NCBI RefSeq assembly: GCF_001425825.1
Contig: NZ_LMDM01000045.1
Coordinates: 1 to 64,000, forward strand
Reading direction: 5' to 3'
DNA length: 64,000 bases
Source: Rhizobacter sp. Root1238
GTDB taxonomy: Bacteria > Pseudomonadota > Gammaproteobacteria > Burkholderiales > Burkholderiaceae_C
In this document: piece after piece, positions 26,813 to 37,187 of the stretch
Numbering within the stretch: the first letter of the stretch is position 1
Layout of the letters: each line of letters starts with the position of its first letter
Program-made: the position numbers and the translations under genes
Notes under the pieces: model-generated
Databases searched by the model: none
Told to the model about the DNA's origin: nothing
What the model saw: the letters and a program-made list of their open reading frames with translations, nothing else

Positions 26813-28705
26813 TCAGTACGACCAGGTCACTTGCAGCAGCGCGCCGCGCGCGATCTCGCTGCGGGTCCCCGGGTCGCCGAACTCGGCATGCGACGGCTGG
26901 AACAGGTTGCGGCCGACCAGCGCCAGCAGCAGGTCGCTGCGCGGCCGCCAGCCGTAGCGCAGGTCCCAGGCGGTGTAGGCCGGCAGCTGCGGGTTGGGCA
27001 GCGCGGCGACACGGCGCACGTCGATGTCGAGCTCCTGGGTCGGTGTCAGGTCGAAGCTGCTGCGCAGCGACCACTGGTGGTGCGGATCGTTGCCGAGCGC
27101 GCTCGGGCCGACCGGGTCGGTGCTGCCGGGCATCACCCGCAGGTCTTCGTTCAGCAGCGCGAGGCCCGCGCTCAGCCGCCAGCGTGGCAGCGGCTGCCAG
27201 TCGGCCCAGGCTTCGATGCCCTGGGTGCTGCCGTCGATCATGTTCTGCACCAGCGCGTTCGGTGGCGGCTGGCCGCTGCGCAGGCGGCTCCAGCGGGTGT
27301 GGTGGGCCGCGACCGACCAGCTGAACTGCGCGCCCAGCTGGTCGCGCCAGCCGAGTTCTAAGACGGTGGCCACTTCGGAGACGAAGTCGGGGCCGCCGGC
27401 GATGATGTAGGCCGGCTGCGGCGGCGGCAGCGCCCGGATGTCGCGATCGAGGCGGGCCGGCGCCCGCACCGCGCGCGAGACGGCGCCCCACAGCAGCTGC
27501 TGGGGCGCCGGCTTCCAGGCCAGGCGCGCGCTGGGCAGGTTCTCGGTGCCGGTGTAGTCGTTGTGCTCCAGCTTGGCGCCGAGCGTCAGGTCGACGGTGT
27601 CGGCCAGGCGGATGCCGTCCTGCAGGAACAGGTTGGTCCAGCGCAGCGTGCGGCTCGTCGGCACGAAGCCGAAGACGAACCCGGGCTGCACGTCGTCGCT
27701 GGCCTGCCGGTAGCCGCCGCCCCACACGACCTGGTGCGCCCCCACGCGCAGCGCATGCTGGGCCTCGATGTCGGTGATGCGCTCCTGCGGCCGGTACGCC
27801 AGCGGGTCGTCGCGTTTGCTGCGGTCGTGGTAGGCCTGCAGCCGCAGGCTGGAGTCGCCGTCGAAGCGGTGCGTCCAGCGGCCCAGCAGGTTGGCGCCGG
27901 AGGCTTCGAGCTGGCCGAGCTTCACCACCCTGCGGAAATACTGCACATCGGAGACGCCGCGGTAGATGTCGCCCTGCAGCGTCCAGTCGTCTGCACCGGC
28001 GGACCCGTCGGCGCGGAACCCGGCCTGCTGCATGTCCCAGCGGTCGGTCGCTTCGGGACCATTCTCGGTGCGCGTCGGACTCAGGTGCGAGCGCTTGCCG
28101 TACAGGCGGAAGTGTCCGCGCTCGCCCAGCGTGCCGCCGTAGCGTGCGGCCAGCCGGCCCTCGCCGGTGCCGGCGGCCGCCACGGCCAGCACCCCCTGCG
28201 TCTGGGAGGCAGCGCGCGTGATGATGTTGATGACACCGTTCACCGCGTTCGAACCCCACAGCGTCGCACCCGGGCCGCTGATCACCTCGATGCGTTCCAC
28301 GTCTTCCAGCAGCACGTCCTGCTGGTCCCAGAACACGCCGGAGAAGAAGGGCGTGTAGACGGTGCGCCCGTCGATCAGCACCAGCAGCTTGTTGCCGATG
28401 GCGTTGTTGAAGCCGCGCGCGGTGATCGCGTACTGGTTGGCGTTGATCTGCGCCACCTGCAGGTTGGGCGCCAGCCGCAGCGCCTGCGGCAGCGAGGTGG
28501 CGCCGGATCGCCGGATGGCCTCGGGGGTGATGACGTAGACCGCGGCGGCGGCGTCGCTCAGCCGTTCGGCGCGGCGCGACACCGACGTGATCTGCAGGTT
28601 GGCCAACTCTTCGATGGAGAGATCGGTCAAGCCCGGGTCCGCCGCCTGGACTACCGACACCGCAAAGCAGAGGGCCGCGCTTGTGGCTGCGGTCTTGACT
28701 CCCAT
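26813..28705 (-). CDS. TonB-dependent receptor
   Basis: A 630-residue outer-membrane receptor. A signal peptide ends at VVQAAD. A plug domain follows (ISVSRR-like ITSVSRRAERLSDAAAAVYVI; RIEVISGPGATLWGSNAVNGVINIIT). The barrel ends in aromatic Tyr (VTWSY). It is of the CirA/vitamin B12-receptor-like size, but the ligand is not evident. It leads a coupled operon with YfiR and a hybrid kinase. That suggests a sensory as well as a transport role. Transcription is divergent from the dehydrogenase at 28806. Confidence 0.92.
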   Translation of the reverse strand: MGVKTAATSAALCFAVSVVQAADPGLTDLSIEELANLQITSVSRRAERLSDAAAAVYVITPEAIRRSGATSLPQALRLAPNLQVAQINANQYAITARGFNNAIGNKLLVLIDGRTVYTPFFSGVFWDQQDVLLEDVERIEVISGPGATLWGSNAVNGVINIITRAASQTQGVLAVAAAGTGEGRLAARYGGTLGERGHFRLYGKRSHLSPTRTENGPEATDRWDMQQAGFRADGSAGADDWTLQGDIYRGVSDVQYFRRVVKLGQLEASGANLLGRWTHRFDGDSSLRLQAYHDRSKRDDPLAYRPQERITDIEAQHALRVGAHQVVWGGGYRQASDDVQPGFVFGFVPTSRTLRWTNLFLQDGIRLADTVDLTLGAKLEHNDYTGTENLPSARLAWKPAPQQLLWGAVSRAVRAPARLDRDIRALPPPQPAYIIAGGPDFVSEVATVLELGWRDQLGAQFSWSVAAHHTRWSRLRSGQPPPNALVQNMIDGSTQGIEAWADWQPLPRWRLSAGLALLNEDLRVMPGSTDPVGPSALGNDPHHQWSLRSSFDLTPTQELDIDVRRVAALPNPQLPAYTAWDLRYGWRPRSDLLLALVGRNLFQPSHAEFGDPGTRSEIARGALLQVTWSY

Positions 28706-28805
28706 CGGCGCAGCCTAAGACTTCCGCGCGCCACTGTCGACCCGCAACTGCCCTGGGTGGCCCGGCCTGCGGCGAGAATCCGGTCTCTTTTCCAAGGAGT
28801 TCACG

Positions 28806-29516
28806 ATGAACCGTCCCGCGATCGTCCTCGTAGCCGGCGGCACCGGCGCGCTCGGCAGCGCCGTCACGCAAGCCTTCGTCGATGCGGGCGACAGCGTGAT
28901 CGTCAGCTACCGCCAGCGTCGTTCCTACGACGAGTTGCTGGCGCAGTTGCGGCCCGGCGCGGTGGCGGTGCAGGGGATCGAGCTCGATGCCGGCGACGAG
29001 GCCGCGGTGCGGCAGGCGGTCGCCGCGTGCCTGCAACGGCACGGGCGCATCGATGCGCTGGTCAATGCGATCGGCGGCTATGCCGGCGGCGCACCGCTGT
29101 GGGAGCAGGACGGCGCGGTCCTCGACCAGATGATCGGCATGAACCTGCGCGCCATGCATGCGCTGCTGCACGCGGTGGTGCCGGCGATGCGCACGCAAGG
29201 CGCCGGGGCCATCGTCAACGTGGCCGCGATGTCGGGGCTGGGCCCGGCATCAGGCTCGGGGCTCTATGCGGCGTCGAAGGCCGCGGTGCTGTCGCTGATG
29301 GCCACGCTGGCCGAAGAGTTGCGCGGCAGCGGCGTGCGGGCCAACTCGGTGCTGCCCGGCACCATCGACACGCCGGCCAACCGCAGTGCGATGCCGCAGG
29401 CCGATTTCGGCACCTGGACCGCGCCGCAGGACATTGCGCGCGTCATCGCCTTCCTGTGCAGCGACGCTGCGCGCGCCATCCACGGCGCCGCGATCCCGGT
29501 GCGCGGCGGGCACTGA
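28806..29516 (+). CDS. Short-chain dehydrogenase/reductase
   Basis: A 236-residue SDR enzyme. The cofactor motif GGTGALG (11-17), the NAIGG strand, the catalytic Tyr-x-x-x-Lys (YAASK, about residue 155) and the upstream serine (VAAMSGLG) are present. The C-terminus matches the family pattern for a classical SDR (FLCSDAARAIHGAAIPVRGG). The substrate is unknown; sequence style is that of 3-oxoacyl-ACP reductase-like members. AAGGAG lies just before the ATG. It is convergent with the FMN reductase gene, with 15 bases between. Confidence 0.92.
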   Translation: MNRPAIVLVAGGTGALGSAVTQAFVDAGDSVIVSYRQRRSYDELLAQLRPGAVAVQGIELDAGDEAAVRQAVAACLQRHGRIDALVNAIGGYAGGAPLWEQDGAVLDQMIGMNLRAMHALLHAVVPAMRTQGAGAIVNVAAMSGLGPASGSGLYAASKAAVLSLMATLAEELRGSGVRANSVLPGTIDTPANRSAMPQADFGTWTAPQDIARVIAFLCSDAARAIHGAAIPVRGGH

Positions 29517-29531
29517 AGGCCCTCGGGCGGC

Positions 29532-30095
29532 TCAGCGCCGCTGGCGCTGGATCCAGGCCTCGAACTTCTGCAGCAGCTGCGTGCAGAACTCGCGCGATTT
29601 CTCGTCGCTGATCTCGCCATTGGGCCCGAGCAGCTTCGCGACGTTGCCGATGTAGGCCTCGGGCTGCTGCAGCACCGGCATGTCGAGGAACACCAGGCAC
29701 TGCCGCAGGTGGTGGTTGGCGCCGAAGCCGCCGATCGCGCCGGGCGAACAGCTCACCACCGCCGCCGGCTTGCCCGACCAGACGCTCTTGCCGTAGGGAC
29801 GCGAGCCGACGTCGATCGCGTTCTTCAGCACGCCGGGGATCGAGCGGTTGTACTCCGGCGTCGCGAACAGCACCGCGTCGGCGCGCGAGATGCGTTCGCG
29901 AAAGGCCTTCCATGCGGCGGGCGGGTCGGCCTCGCCGTCTTCGTCGTAGAGCGGCAGGTCGCCGATGCCGACGATCTCGATCTTCAGCGACGGAGGCGCG
30001 ATCGGCGTGAAGGCTTTCACCAGCGCGCGCGTGTGTGACGCGCGCCGCAGGCTGCCGACGATCGCGACGACATCGAGAGAGGAAGAGCTGCTCAT
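29532..30095 (-). CDS. NADPH-dependent FMN reductase (flavodoxin-like)
   Basis: A 187-residue flavodoxin-fold reductase. The FMN phosphate loop is GSLRRASHTRAL (14-25), and the second flavin motif is TPEYNRSIPGVLKNAID. This is the NADPH_FMN_red family, which includes chromate and quinone reductases. It probably supplies reduced flavin or reduces quinones by two electrons in the cytoplasm. GAGAACACC precedes the ATG. The gene has no operon partner. Confidence 0.9.
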   Translation of the reverse strand: MSSSSSLDVVAIVGSLRRASHTRALVKAFTPIAPPSLKIEIVGIGDLPLYDEDGEADPPAAWKAFRERISRADAVLFATPEYNRSIPGVLKNAIDVGSRPYGKSVWSGKPAAVVSCSPGAIGGFGANHHLRQCLVFLDMPVLQQPEAYIGNVAKLLGPNGEISDEKSREFCTQLLQKFEAWIQRQRR

Positions 30096-30419
30096 GCGGT
30101 GTTCTCCTTGAAGTGGTCAGGACGCGAGCCGACAGGCTACCCGGCGTCGCCTCGCACAACCGGGGCCCCGGGGCGATCTCCCCGACTTCAAGTCCGGTGG
30201 TCAACGTCCATTGTTGCGGTCGTGGCAATGATCAATTCACCAAACAGCCGTCGATGAATCCAGGGTAAACCACTAGAGTTCAGCCCATCGACTCTTTGTC
30301 TCCTTCCAGATGACCGGTCGAGTTCGAACGAGCCGGACACGCGATGAAGGCGTGGCGACCCGCAAGAAAACAAGCTCCATCAACCTTTCATTGCCACCTT
30401 CAAGCTCAAGGAACTCATC
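30096..30419. other. 324-base intergenic region without a gene
   Basis: The region separates the divergent FMN-reductase and LIGRT-repeat genes. It is less G+C-rich than its surroundings, mainly from 30200 to 30300 and again before 30420. It includes an imperfect dyad, CATTG (30211-30215) and CAATG (30228-30232). AAGGAAC shortly before 30420 can serve as the ribosome site of the downstream gene. I see no open frame or RNA gene with support. Confidence 0.5.
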
Positions 30420-30827
30420 ATGAACAGCAAGCTTTTCATCGCCGCCTCCCTCGCCCTTGCCGCCGTCCACGGCGCTGCGCTGGCCGACACTTCGTCGTAT
30501 GCCGAAAGAATGCGCCTGATCGGCCGCACCGCCCAAGCCGGTGAACAGGCTCCGGCCCAGTTCGTCGACAACAGCGGCAAGCTGCGGACCGCTGCCGAGC
30601 AGCGTGCCGACCACGTCGCCCGCATGAACCTGATCGGCCGCACCGCGGCACATGGCGAAACGTCGGCAACGGTCGTCAGCGACACCTTCGCCGGCAACGC
30701 GCAACAGCAGTTCGAACAGCGCATGAAGCTGATCGGCCGCACCGTGTCGCAAAGCGAACTGGCCGGCTACAACGCCGAGACCAACAACCAGCTGAGCGCC
30801 CAGCGCGCAACGCGCTCGGCCCAATGA
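30420..30827 (+). CDS. Small secreted protein with three LIGRT repeats
   Basis: A 135-residue protein with a clear signal peptide (residues 1-22, ending ALA). The mature part carries three copies of a short motif: AERMRLIGRTA (28-38), VARMNLIGRTA (66-76) and EQRMKLIGRTV (99-109), spaced 38 and 33 residues apart and separated by polar, flexible sequence. I do not recognise the family. The repeats suggest a repeated binding or assembly site in the periplasm or outside the cell. It is a single gene with its own terminator (30860-30895), and the AT-richer upstream region suggests a strong own promoter. Confidence 0.85.
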   Translation: MNSKLFIAASLALAAVHGAALADTSSYAERMRLIGRTAQAGEQAPAQFVDNSGKLRTAAEQRADHVARMNLIGRTAAHGETSATVVSDTFAGNAQQQFEQRMKLIGRTVSQSELAGYNAETNNQLSAQRATRSAQ

Positions 30828-30859
30828 AGCCGGCGGCCTGAGGGCCGCATCTCACCCAG

Positions 30860-30895
30860 CGCCCCGCGTCGGCTTTTGCCGCGCGGGGCGTTTTT
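30860..30895 (+). terminator. Rho-independent terminator after the LIGRT-repeat gene
   Basis: A 9-base perfect stem (30860-30868 with 30882-30890) is followed at once by five T residues. It lies 32 bases after the stop of the LIGRT-repeat gene. Confidence 0.88.
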
Positions 30896-31025
30896 CGTGC
30901 GACGACGGGTCCCGCGGTGTGCAATACGGGACGTTTGTGCGCTTCATGCCGGCCCATCCGTCGTCGATATCGCCTTCAGTACGCCGGTAGTGGCCTCCCG
31001 CCGCAGCGTGCTCGGGACGATCACG

Positions 31026-32597
31026 ATGAATTTCCTAGGCAGCTTCACGATCGGCAAACGGCTCGGTGCCGGCTTCCTGGTCACGATCACGGTGGCGGTC
31101 GCGATGGCGTTGGCGGCCCGGCAGCAGATGGCGACGATCAGCCAGCAGGTCGGCGACCTCACCAGCGGCGAGATGGCCAAGGTGGTCCAGCTGTCGCACA
31201 TGAAGGACAACCAGAACGTGATCGCGCGCGGCGTGCGCAACATCGTGCTGCTGTCCGATCCGGCCGGCATGCAGGCCGAGAAGAAGCGCATCGACGAGAT
31301 GCGTGCGAAGAACGCCGAGATCGTCGCGGACCTGGAAGCCACCGTGCGCAACACGTCGACCCGCGAGCTGCTGAAGGCGGTGTCGCAGGCGCTGCCGCCG
31401 TATGAGCAGGCACTCGACAAGGCGATCGCGCTCGGGCTGGCCGACGACGATGCGGTGGCGACGAAATTCCTGCTGGCCGATGTGCGGCCGATGCAGACCG
31501 CCTACTTCAAGGCGGTGGACGCGTTGGTCGAGGCGCAGCAGCAGGAGATGCGCCAGGTGGCGAGCGGCATCCAGTCGGCCGCCCGCGCCGATAGCCTGCT
31601 GATGCTCGGCCTGGCCGGCCTTGCGGCGGCGTTCGGTGCGCTGATCGCCTGGGCCGTCACCCGCTCGATCGTGCGGCCGCTGAAGCAGGCCGCGGCGCTG
31701 GCCGAACAGGTCAGCGAAGGCGACCTGAGCACCACGCTGAAGATCGACACGCACGACGAGACCGGCCACCTGCTGCGCGCGCTGCAGCGCATGCGCGACA
31801 GCCTGGTGCAGATCGTCGGCAGCGTGCGCGGCAACGCCGAGAGCGTCGCCACCGCCAGCTCGCAGATCGCGCAGGGCAACCTCGACCTGAGCCAGCGCAC
31901 CGAAGAGCAGGCGAGCGCGCTGCAGCAGACGGCCGCGACGATGGAAGAACTGAACGTCACGGTGCGCAGCAACGCCGACAACGCGCGCCAGGCGAATCAG
32001 CTGGCGCTGGGCGCGGCCACGGCGGCGAACGACGGCGGTGCCGCGGTGGGCCGCGTGGTCGACACGATGCGCGGCATCCAGGCCTCGTCGAAGAAGATCG
32101 TCGACATCATCGGCGTGATCGACGGCATCGCGTTCCAGACCAATATCCTCGCGCTGAATGCGGCGGTCGAAGCGGCGCGTGCCGGCGAGCAGGGCCGCGG
32201 CTTCGCGGTGGTGGCGACCGGAGTGCGCACGCTGGCCCAGCGCAGCGCATCGGCGGCGCGCGAGATCAAGGCGCTGATCGGCCACAGCGTCGCGCAGGTC
32301 GAGCAGGGCACGACGCTGGTCGACCAGGCGGGGCACTCGATGCAGCAGATCGTCGCGGCGATCCAGCGCGTCAGCGACATCGTCGGCGAGATCAGCTCGG
32401 CGGCGGTCGAGCAGAGCTCGGGGGTGTCGCAGGTCGGCGAGGCGGTGTCGCAGATGGACCAGGCGACGCAGCAGAACGCGGCGCTGGTGGAAGAGGGCGC
32501 GGCGGCCGCCGAAAGCCTGAAGCAGCAGGCGCGCATGCTGGTGGAGGCGGTCGCGGTGTTCAAGCTGCGCGGCGGGCCGGTGGCCATGCCGGCCTGA
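31026..32597 (+). CDS. Methyl-accepting chemotaxis protein (first)
   Basis: A 523-residue chemoreceptor. Membrane helices lie at about 13-31 and 190-213, with a four-helix-bundle-like periplasmic domain between ([16 protein letters not shown]). HAMP is at about 214-268. The signalling tip [21 protein letters not shown] is intact, and methylation helices flank it. It lacks a C-terminal NWETF-type tether for CheR/CheB. The ATG at 31026 starts just before the first helix; longer in-frame starts would run back over the terminator at 30860. Ligand unknown. It resembles the receptor at 54456 and they may be paralogues. Confidence 0.92.
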   Translation: MNFLGSFTIGKRLGAGFLVTITVAVAMALAARQQMATISQQVGDLTSGEMAKVVQLSHMKDNQNVIARGVRNIVLLSDPAGMQAEKKRIDEMRAKNAEIVADLEATVRNTSTRELLKAVSQALPPYEQALDKAIALGLADDDAVATKFLLADVRPMQTAYFKAVDALVEAQQQEMRQVASGIQSAARADSLLMLGLAGLAAAFGALIAWAVTRSIVRPLKQAAALAEQVSEGDLSTTLKIDTHDETGHLLRALQRMRDSLVQIVGSVRGNAESVATASSQIAQGNLDLSQRTEEQASALQQTAATMEELNVTVRSNADNARQANQLALGAATAANDGGAAVGRVVDTMRGIQASSKKIVDIIGVIDGIAFQTNILALNAAVEAARAGEQGRGFAVVATGVRTLAQRSASAAREIKALIGHSVAQVEQGTTLVDQAGHSMQQIVAAIQRVSDIVGEISSAAVEQSSGVSQVGEAVSQMDQATQQNAALVEEGAAAAESLKQQARMLVEAVAVFKLRGGPVAMPA

Positions 32598-32616
32598 CGG
32601 GACAGCGCGCGGGCAC

Positions 32617-32643
32617 AAAAAAAGCCGCTGTGAAGCGGCTTTT
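32617..32643. terminator. Bidirectional rho-independent terminator
   Basis: AGCCGCT (32623-32629) and AGCGGCT (32634-32640) form a stem flanked by an A-run on the left and a T-run on the right. It can end the chemoreceptor transcript on the plus strand and the tRNA/fbp transcript on the minus strand. Confidence 0.9.
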
Positions 32644-32675
32644 CCTGATCCGGCCCCCTGAAGGGCCGGCGATGT

Positions 32676-32751
32676 TGGTGCCGGTGAGAAGAGTCGAACT
32701 CCCGACCTTCGCATTACGAATGCGCTGCTCTACCAACTGAGCTACACCGGC
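32676..32751 (-). tRNA. tRNA-Thr (anticodon CGT)
   Basis: On the minus strand the 76 bases fold as a tRNA. The acceptor stem starts GCCGGTG and pairs with CACCGGC before an encoded CCA. The D-loop is AGCTCAGTTGGTAGAGC. The anticodon stem-loop reads GCGCA-TTCGTAA-TGCGA, giving anticodon CGT for threonine codon ACG, and the T-arm contains GTTCGACTC. It lies 27 bases downstream of fbp on the same strand and just before a terminator, so cotranscription is possible. Confidence 0.96.
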
Positions 32752-32778
32752 GTGAAGCCAGCGAGTATAGCTCGGCTT

Positions 32779-33816
32779 TCAGCCGTTTTCGCGGTGATAC
32801 GCGGTGACGCGCTCAACTTCGTTCTTCGACCCCAGGATCACGCTGACGCGCTCGTGCAACGCGGTCGGCTGCAGGTCGAGGATGCGCTGCCCCGCATTGG
32901 TCGCCGCGCCGCCGGCCTGCTCGACGATGAAGGCCATCGGGTTCGCCTCGTACATCAGCCGCAGCTTGCCGGCCTTCTTCGGCTCGCGCCGGTCCCAGGG
33001 GTACATGAACACGCCGCCGCGCGTCAGGATGCGGTGCACGTCGGCCACCATGCTGGCGATCCAGCGCATGTTGAAGTCCTTGCCGCGCGGGCCGGTGCTG
33101 CCGGCCAGGCATTCCTCGACATAGCGCTGCATCGGCGGCGCCCAGTGCCGCAGGTTGCTCATGTTGACCGCGAATTCCTTCGTGTCTTCCGGGATCTTCG
33201 CGCCGTCCTGCGTCAGCAGCCAGGCGCCTTCCTCGCGGTCGAGCGTGAAGATCGCGACACCGTCGCCCACGGTCAGCACCAGCATCGTCTGCGGGCCGTA
33301 CACGCAGTAGCCGGCGGCGGCCTGCTGCGAGCCGGGCTGCAGGAAGTCGGCCTCGCTGACGCCGACCGTCGCGCCGGCGCTGTTCTCGGGCTTCTTCAGC
33401 ACCGAGAAGATCGTGCCGATGCTGACGTTGACGTCGATGTTGCTCGAGCCGTCGAGCGGGTCGAACAGCAGCAGGTACTCGCCCTGCGGGAAGCGGTTGG
33501 GCACCACGTAGATGCCCTCCATCTCCTCGCTGGCCATCGCGGCCAGGTGGCCGCCCCATTCGTTGGCCTCGATCAGCACCTCGTTGGCGATGATGTCGAG
33601 CTTCTTCTGCATCTCGCCCTGCACGTTCTCGGTCTCGGCGCTGCCGAGCACGCCGCCGAGCGCGCCCTTGTTGACGCTGATGCTGATGCGCTTGCAGGCG
33701 CGCGCCACCACCTCGATCAGCAGCCGCAACTGGGCCGGGATGTTGCCGTGGCTGCGCTGCTGCTCGATCAGGTACTGGGTCAGGCTGATGCGTTTCGGGG
33801 TCAGGCGCTGCGTCAT
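32779..33816 (-). CDS. fbp: Fructose-1,6-bisphosphatase, class I
   Basis: A 345-residue FBPase. Key motifs are the metal site ([20 protein letters not shown]) and the substrate-binding stretches ([45 protein letters not shown]). It hydrolyses fructose 1,6-bisphosphate in gluconeogenesis. Length and motifs are normal for class I. The start overlaps the pepN stop by 4 bases (ATGA), making it the last gene of the run from the hydrolase through prfB, HAD and pepN. Confidence 0.96.
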   Translation of the reverse strand: MTQRLTPKRISLTQYLIEQQRSHGNIPAQLRLLIEVVARACKRISISVNKGALGGVLGSAETENVQGEMQKKLDIIANEVLIEANEWGGHLAAMASEEMEGIYVVPNRFPQGEYLLLFDPLDGSSNIDVNVSIGTIFSVLKKPENSAGATVGVSEADFLQPGSQQAAAGYCVYGPQTMLVLTVGDGVAIFTLDREEGAWLLTQDGAKIPEDTKEFAVNMSNLRHWAPPMQRYVEECLAGSTGPRGKDFNMRWIASMVADVHRILTRGGVFMYPWDRREPKKAGKLRLMYEANPMAFIVEQAGGAATNAGQRILDLQPTALHERVSVILGSKNEVERVTAYHRENG

Positions 33817-36509
33817 GCCGAGACCTCGCCGGACTGCAGCGCCCGGCCGACGATCTCGCGCACGTCGTTCGACAGGTCGGCCTTGGCCGCGACGCGCTTC
33901 AGCGCCTCGCCGGCCGCGGTGCGGTACGGCTCGGCCAGGTTGCTCCAGCGGTCCATGACGCGGGCGACGCGCGCGGCGAGCTGCGGGTTCAGGCTGTCGA
34001 GTTCGATCATCCGGTCGGCCCAGAACACGTAGCCGGCCGCATCGCTGCGGTGGAAGGCCGCCGGGTTCAGCATGCACAGCGTGGTGATCAGGCTGCGCGC
34101 GCGGTTCGGGTTCTTCAGCGAGAAGTCCCGGTGCTGCAGCAGCTGCTTGGCCCGCGTGAACACGCGGCCGTCCTTCTCGGGCGCACCCGCCTGCAGCGCG
34201 AACCACTTGTCGATGACCAGCGGCTCGGCCTTGAAGATCTCGTGGAAGCGCTGCAGCGCCGGCTCGGCCAGCTCGGCATGCGCATGCACCAGCGCGGCCA
34301 GCGCGCCCAGCCGGTCGGTCATGTTGCCGGCGTCCTTGAAGCGCTGGAAGGCGCGGCCCGGCCACACGCTGTCGCCACGGCGCGTCGACTCGAGGCACAG
34401 CATCGCCAGCGCCAGGTTGGCCAGCGCGCGCTTGCCGGCCGACACCGGATCGGGCGAGTAGCCGCCGAGCACCTGGTGCGTGTCGAACGCCCACTGCCAG
34501 TCGTCGCGCAACGCCTGCGCGAGCTGCAGCTTCATCGATTCGCGCGCCGCGTGGATGCGCTGCGGGTCGACCAGATCGAGCTGCTCGGCGACGTAGGTCT
34601 CGCTCGGCAGCGTCAGCGCCAGTTCCTTGAATGCCGCATCGAGCTCGTCATGCCGCAGCACCGCGCGCATCGCCTCGATGAAGGCGGCGTCCAGCGGCTG
34701 CGGCTGCTCGCTCGCCACCGCCGCCAGCAGGCGGTTCAGCGCCAGGCGCTGGCCGGCTTCCCAGCGGTTGAACGGGTCGCTGTCGTGCTTCAGCAGCACC
34801 AGCAGGTCGTCGTCGGCCAGGTGGTCGATCAGCATCACCGGCGCCGAGAAGCCGCGCAGCAGCGACGGCACCGGCTCGACCTCGACGTTGACGAAGGTGA
34901 AGAAGCTGCGCGCTTCGTGCAGCACCAGCACGCGCTCGGTACCACCGGCGGCCGCTTCGCCTTCGAGCTGCAGCGGCAGCGGCCGGCCGTCGCGGCCGAT
35001 CAGCCCCATCGCGACCGGGATCACGTTCGATTCCTTCGCCATCTGCCCCGGCGACGGCAGGCAGTTCTGCTCGATGCCCAGCGTGTAGGTGCGGCTCGGC
35101 GCGTCATAGCGGCCGCGCGCGTTGACGCGCGGCGTGCCGGCCTGGCTGTACCAGCGCTTGAACTGCGTCAGGTGCTTCGCGAGCTCGCTGTCGGGGTTGG
35201 CATCGGCAATCGCCTGCGCGAAGTCGTCGCAGGTCACGGCCTGGCCGTCGTGGCGCGCGAAGTACAGCGTGATGCCGCGTGCGAAGCCTTCGCGGCCGAC
35301 CAGCGTCTGCATCATCCGCACCACCTCCGAGCCCTTCTCGTAGATCGTCGCGGTGTAGAAGTTGTTGATCTCGACGTAGCTGTCCGGGCGCACCGGGTGG
35401 GCCATCGAGCCGGCGTCTTCGGGGAACTGGATCTGGCGCAGCTGGCGCACGTCCTCGATGCGCTTGACGGCGCGCGCCGTCGGGCTGCCGGCCATGTCCA
35501 TGCTGAATTCCTGGTCGCGGAAGACCGTCAGGCCCTCCTTCAGGCTCAGCTGGAACCAGTCGCGGCAGGTGATGCGGTTGCCGGTCCAGTTGTGGAAGTA
35601 CTCGTGGCCGACCACGCTCTCGATGCCGGCGTAATCCACGTCGGTCGCGGTGGCCGGGTTGGCGAGAACGAACTTCGTGTTGAAGATGTTCAGGCCCTTG
35701 TTCTCCATCGCGCCCATGTTGAAGTCGCCGACCGCGACGATCATGAAGCGCTCCAGGTCGAGCGGCAGCTTGAAGCGGGCCTCGTCCCACACGACGCTCG
35801 CGATCAGCGAGTTCATCGCGTGCTCGGTCTTCTCGAGGTCGCCGCGGCGCACGTACACCTGCAGCAGGTGGTCCTTGCCCGAGCGGGTGCGGATGTGCTG
35901 CTCGCGTGCGACCAGGTCGGCCGCGACCAGCGCGAACAGGTAGCTCGGCTTCGGGAACGGGTCGTGCCACTTCGCGAAGTGGCGGCCGTTGTCGAGCTCG
36001 CCCTGCTGAACCAGGTTGCCGTTCGACAGCAGCACCGGGTAGGCCTTCTTGCTGGCCTTCAGCGTCACGGTGTAGACCGCCATCACGTCCGGCCGGTCGA
36101 GGAAGTACGCGATGCGGCGGAAGCCTTCGGCCTCGCACTGCGTGAAGAAGCCGCCACCCGAGGTGTACAGCCCCGACAGCTGCGTGTTCTTCTCGGGCGC
36201 GCAGGTGTTGCGGATCTCGAGCGTGAACTCGCCGGCCGGCACGTCGGACAGGCTGTCGATCACCAGCATGCCGTCTTCATGGCGGAACGACACCGATTCG
36301 CCGTTGACCAGCACACGCGTCAGCGTCAGGTCTTCGCCGTGCAGGCGCAGCGGCTGCGGCGGCAGCGCGGTGTTGCGCTCCATCGTCATGCGGTTGATGA
36401 CCAGCGTCTTCGCCGGGTCGAGGTCGAACGTCAGGTCGACGGTGCGGATCCAGAACGCCGGCGCGGTGTAGTCCTCGCGGCGGATCAGCGGTGCAGTGCC
36501 TTCACGCAT
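33813..36509 (-). CDS. pepN: Aminopeptidase N (M1 family)
   Basis: An 898-residue M1 metallo-aminopeptidase. The exopeptidase motif GAMEN (in [15 protein letters not shown]), the zinc motif HEYFH (HEXXH) and the third zinc ligand Glu in [10 protein letters not shown] are all present, with the C-terminal helical domain at full length (E. coli PepN is 870 residues). It removes N-terminal residues from peptides in the cytoplasm. It lies 15 bases after the HAD gene and overlaps fbp by 4 bases. Confidence 0.96.
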   Translation of the reverse strand: MREGTAPLIRREDYTAPAFWIRTVDLTFDLDPAKTLVINRMTMERNTALPPQPLRLHGEDLTLTRVLVNGESVSFRHEDGMLVIDSLSDVPAGEFTLEIRNTCAPEKNTQLSGLYTSGGGFFTQCEAEGFRRIAYFLDRPDVMAVYTVTLKASKKAYPVLLSNGNLVQQGELDNGRHFAKWHDPFPKPSYLFALVAADLVAREQHIRTRSGKDHLLQVYVRRGDLEKTEHAMNSLIASVVWDEARFKLPLDLERFMIVAVGDFNMGAMENKGLNIFNTKFVLANPATATDVDYAGIESVVGHEYFHNWTGNRITCRDWFQLSLKEGLTVFRDQEFSMDMAGSPTARAVKRIEDVRQLRQIQFPEDAGSMAHPVRPDSYVEINNFYTATIYEKGSEVVRMMQTLVGREGFARGITLYFARHDGQAVTCDDFAQAIADANPDSELAKHLTQFKRWYSQAGTPRVNARGRYDAPSRTYTLGIEQNCLPSPGQMAKESNVIPVAMGLIGRDGRPLPLQLEGEAAAGGTERVLVLHEARSFFTFVNVEVEPVPSLLRGFSAPVMLIDHLADDDLLVLLKHDSDPFNRWEAGQRLALNRLLAAVASEQPQPLDAAFIEAMRAVLRHDELDAAFKELALTLPSETYVAEQLDLVDPQRIHAARESMKLQLAQALRDDWQWAFDTHQVLGGYSPDPVSAGKRALANLALAMLCLESTRRGDSVWPGRAFQRFKDAGNMTDRLGALAALVHAHAELAEPALQRFHEIFKAEPLVIDKWFALQAGAPEKDGRVFTRAKQLLQHRDFSLKNPNRARSLITTLCMLNPAAFHRSDAAGYVFWADRMIELDSLNPQLAARVARVMDRWSNLAEPYRTAAGEALKRVAAKADLSNDVREIVGRALQSGEVSA

Positions 36510-36524
36510 GGTGTTCTTCTTTCG

Positions 36525-37187
36525 TCAGGGCTGATGGATCGGGAGGGTGAGCCGGATGTCGAGCAGGTCGGGCACCACGGCAACGACGTTGTCGAAGCCG
36601 GCGAAGGCGTCGGCGCCCATCGTCGTGGTCAGTGCGACGGCCTTCATGCCGGCCCGGCGCGCGGCCTCGACGCCGAGCGGCGCGTCCTCGAAGACCAGGC
36701 ATTCGGCCGGGCTCACGCCGAGGCGCTTCGCAGCCTCGAGGAAGATGTCCGGGTGCGGCTTGCCGCGCAGGCCGTCGGCCGGGCTGACGGTGGTCTGCAC
36801 CTTGTCGCCGATGCCGAAGCGGTCGTAGGCGAGCGCGATGTTCTGCGGCGTCGACGCGGTGCACACCGCGAGCTTCAGCCCGAGCCCGGCGGCGCGGTCG
36901 AGCAGCTCGTGCGTGCCGGCGATCAGGCCGAGCCGGGTGGCGGCGATGTCGCGGTAGATCGCCTCCTTCTCGGCGGCGAGCGCGGCGTAGTCGTCGCCGC
37001 TGCGGCCGGGCAGCATGTCGGTGAAGATCTCGACGTTGCTGCGCCCGGCCGTCTCGAGGAAGAAGCGCTCGGCGTCGATCGTCAGCTCGCGCCGCCGGTG
37101 CCACTCGACCCAGGCCGTGTGGTGGTGCGGCATGCTGTCGATCAGCGTGCCGTCCAGGTCGAAGAGCAGGGCCTTCAGCTGCGTCAT
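36525..37187 (-). CDS. HAD-superfamily phosphatase, beta-phosphoglucomutase-like
   Basis: A 220-residue HAD hydrolase, subfamily IA. Motif I is FDLDGTLIDS with nucleophile D10 and acid D12, motif II is VCTAS, the conserved lysine is in GKPHPDIF, and motif IV is VFEDAPLGV. The alpha-helical cap with MPHHHTAW resembles beta-phosphoglucomutase/phosphoglycolate phosphatase members, so a small phosphosugar is the likely substrate. Its ATG shares one base with the prfB stop codon, so translation is coupled to prfB. Confidence 0.9.
   Translation of the reverse strand: MTQLKALLFDLDGTLIDSMPHHHTAWVEWHRRRELTIDAERFFLETAGRSNVEIFTDMLPGRSGDDYAALAAEKEAIYRDIAATRLGLIAGTHELLDRAAGLGLKLAVCTASTPQNIALAYDRFGIGDKVQTTVSPADGLRGKPHPDIFLEAAKRLGVSPAECLVFEDAPLGVEAARRAGMKAVALTTTMGADAFAGFDNVVAVVPDLLDIRLTLPIHQP

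Noticed and set aside
26385..29198. 937-codon minus-strand frame overlapping the TonB receptor and YfiR genes
   Set aside because: Runs through the divergent dehydrogenase gene and reads the receptor in the wrong frame; composition is shadow-like.
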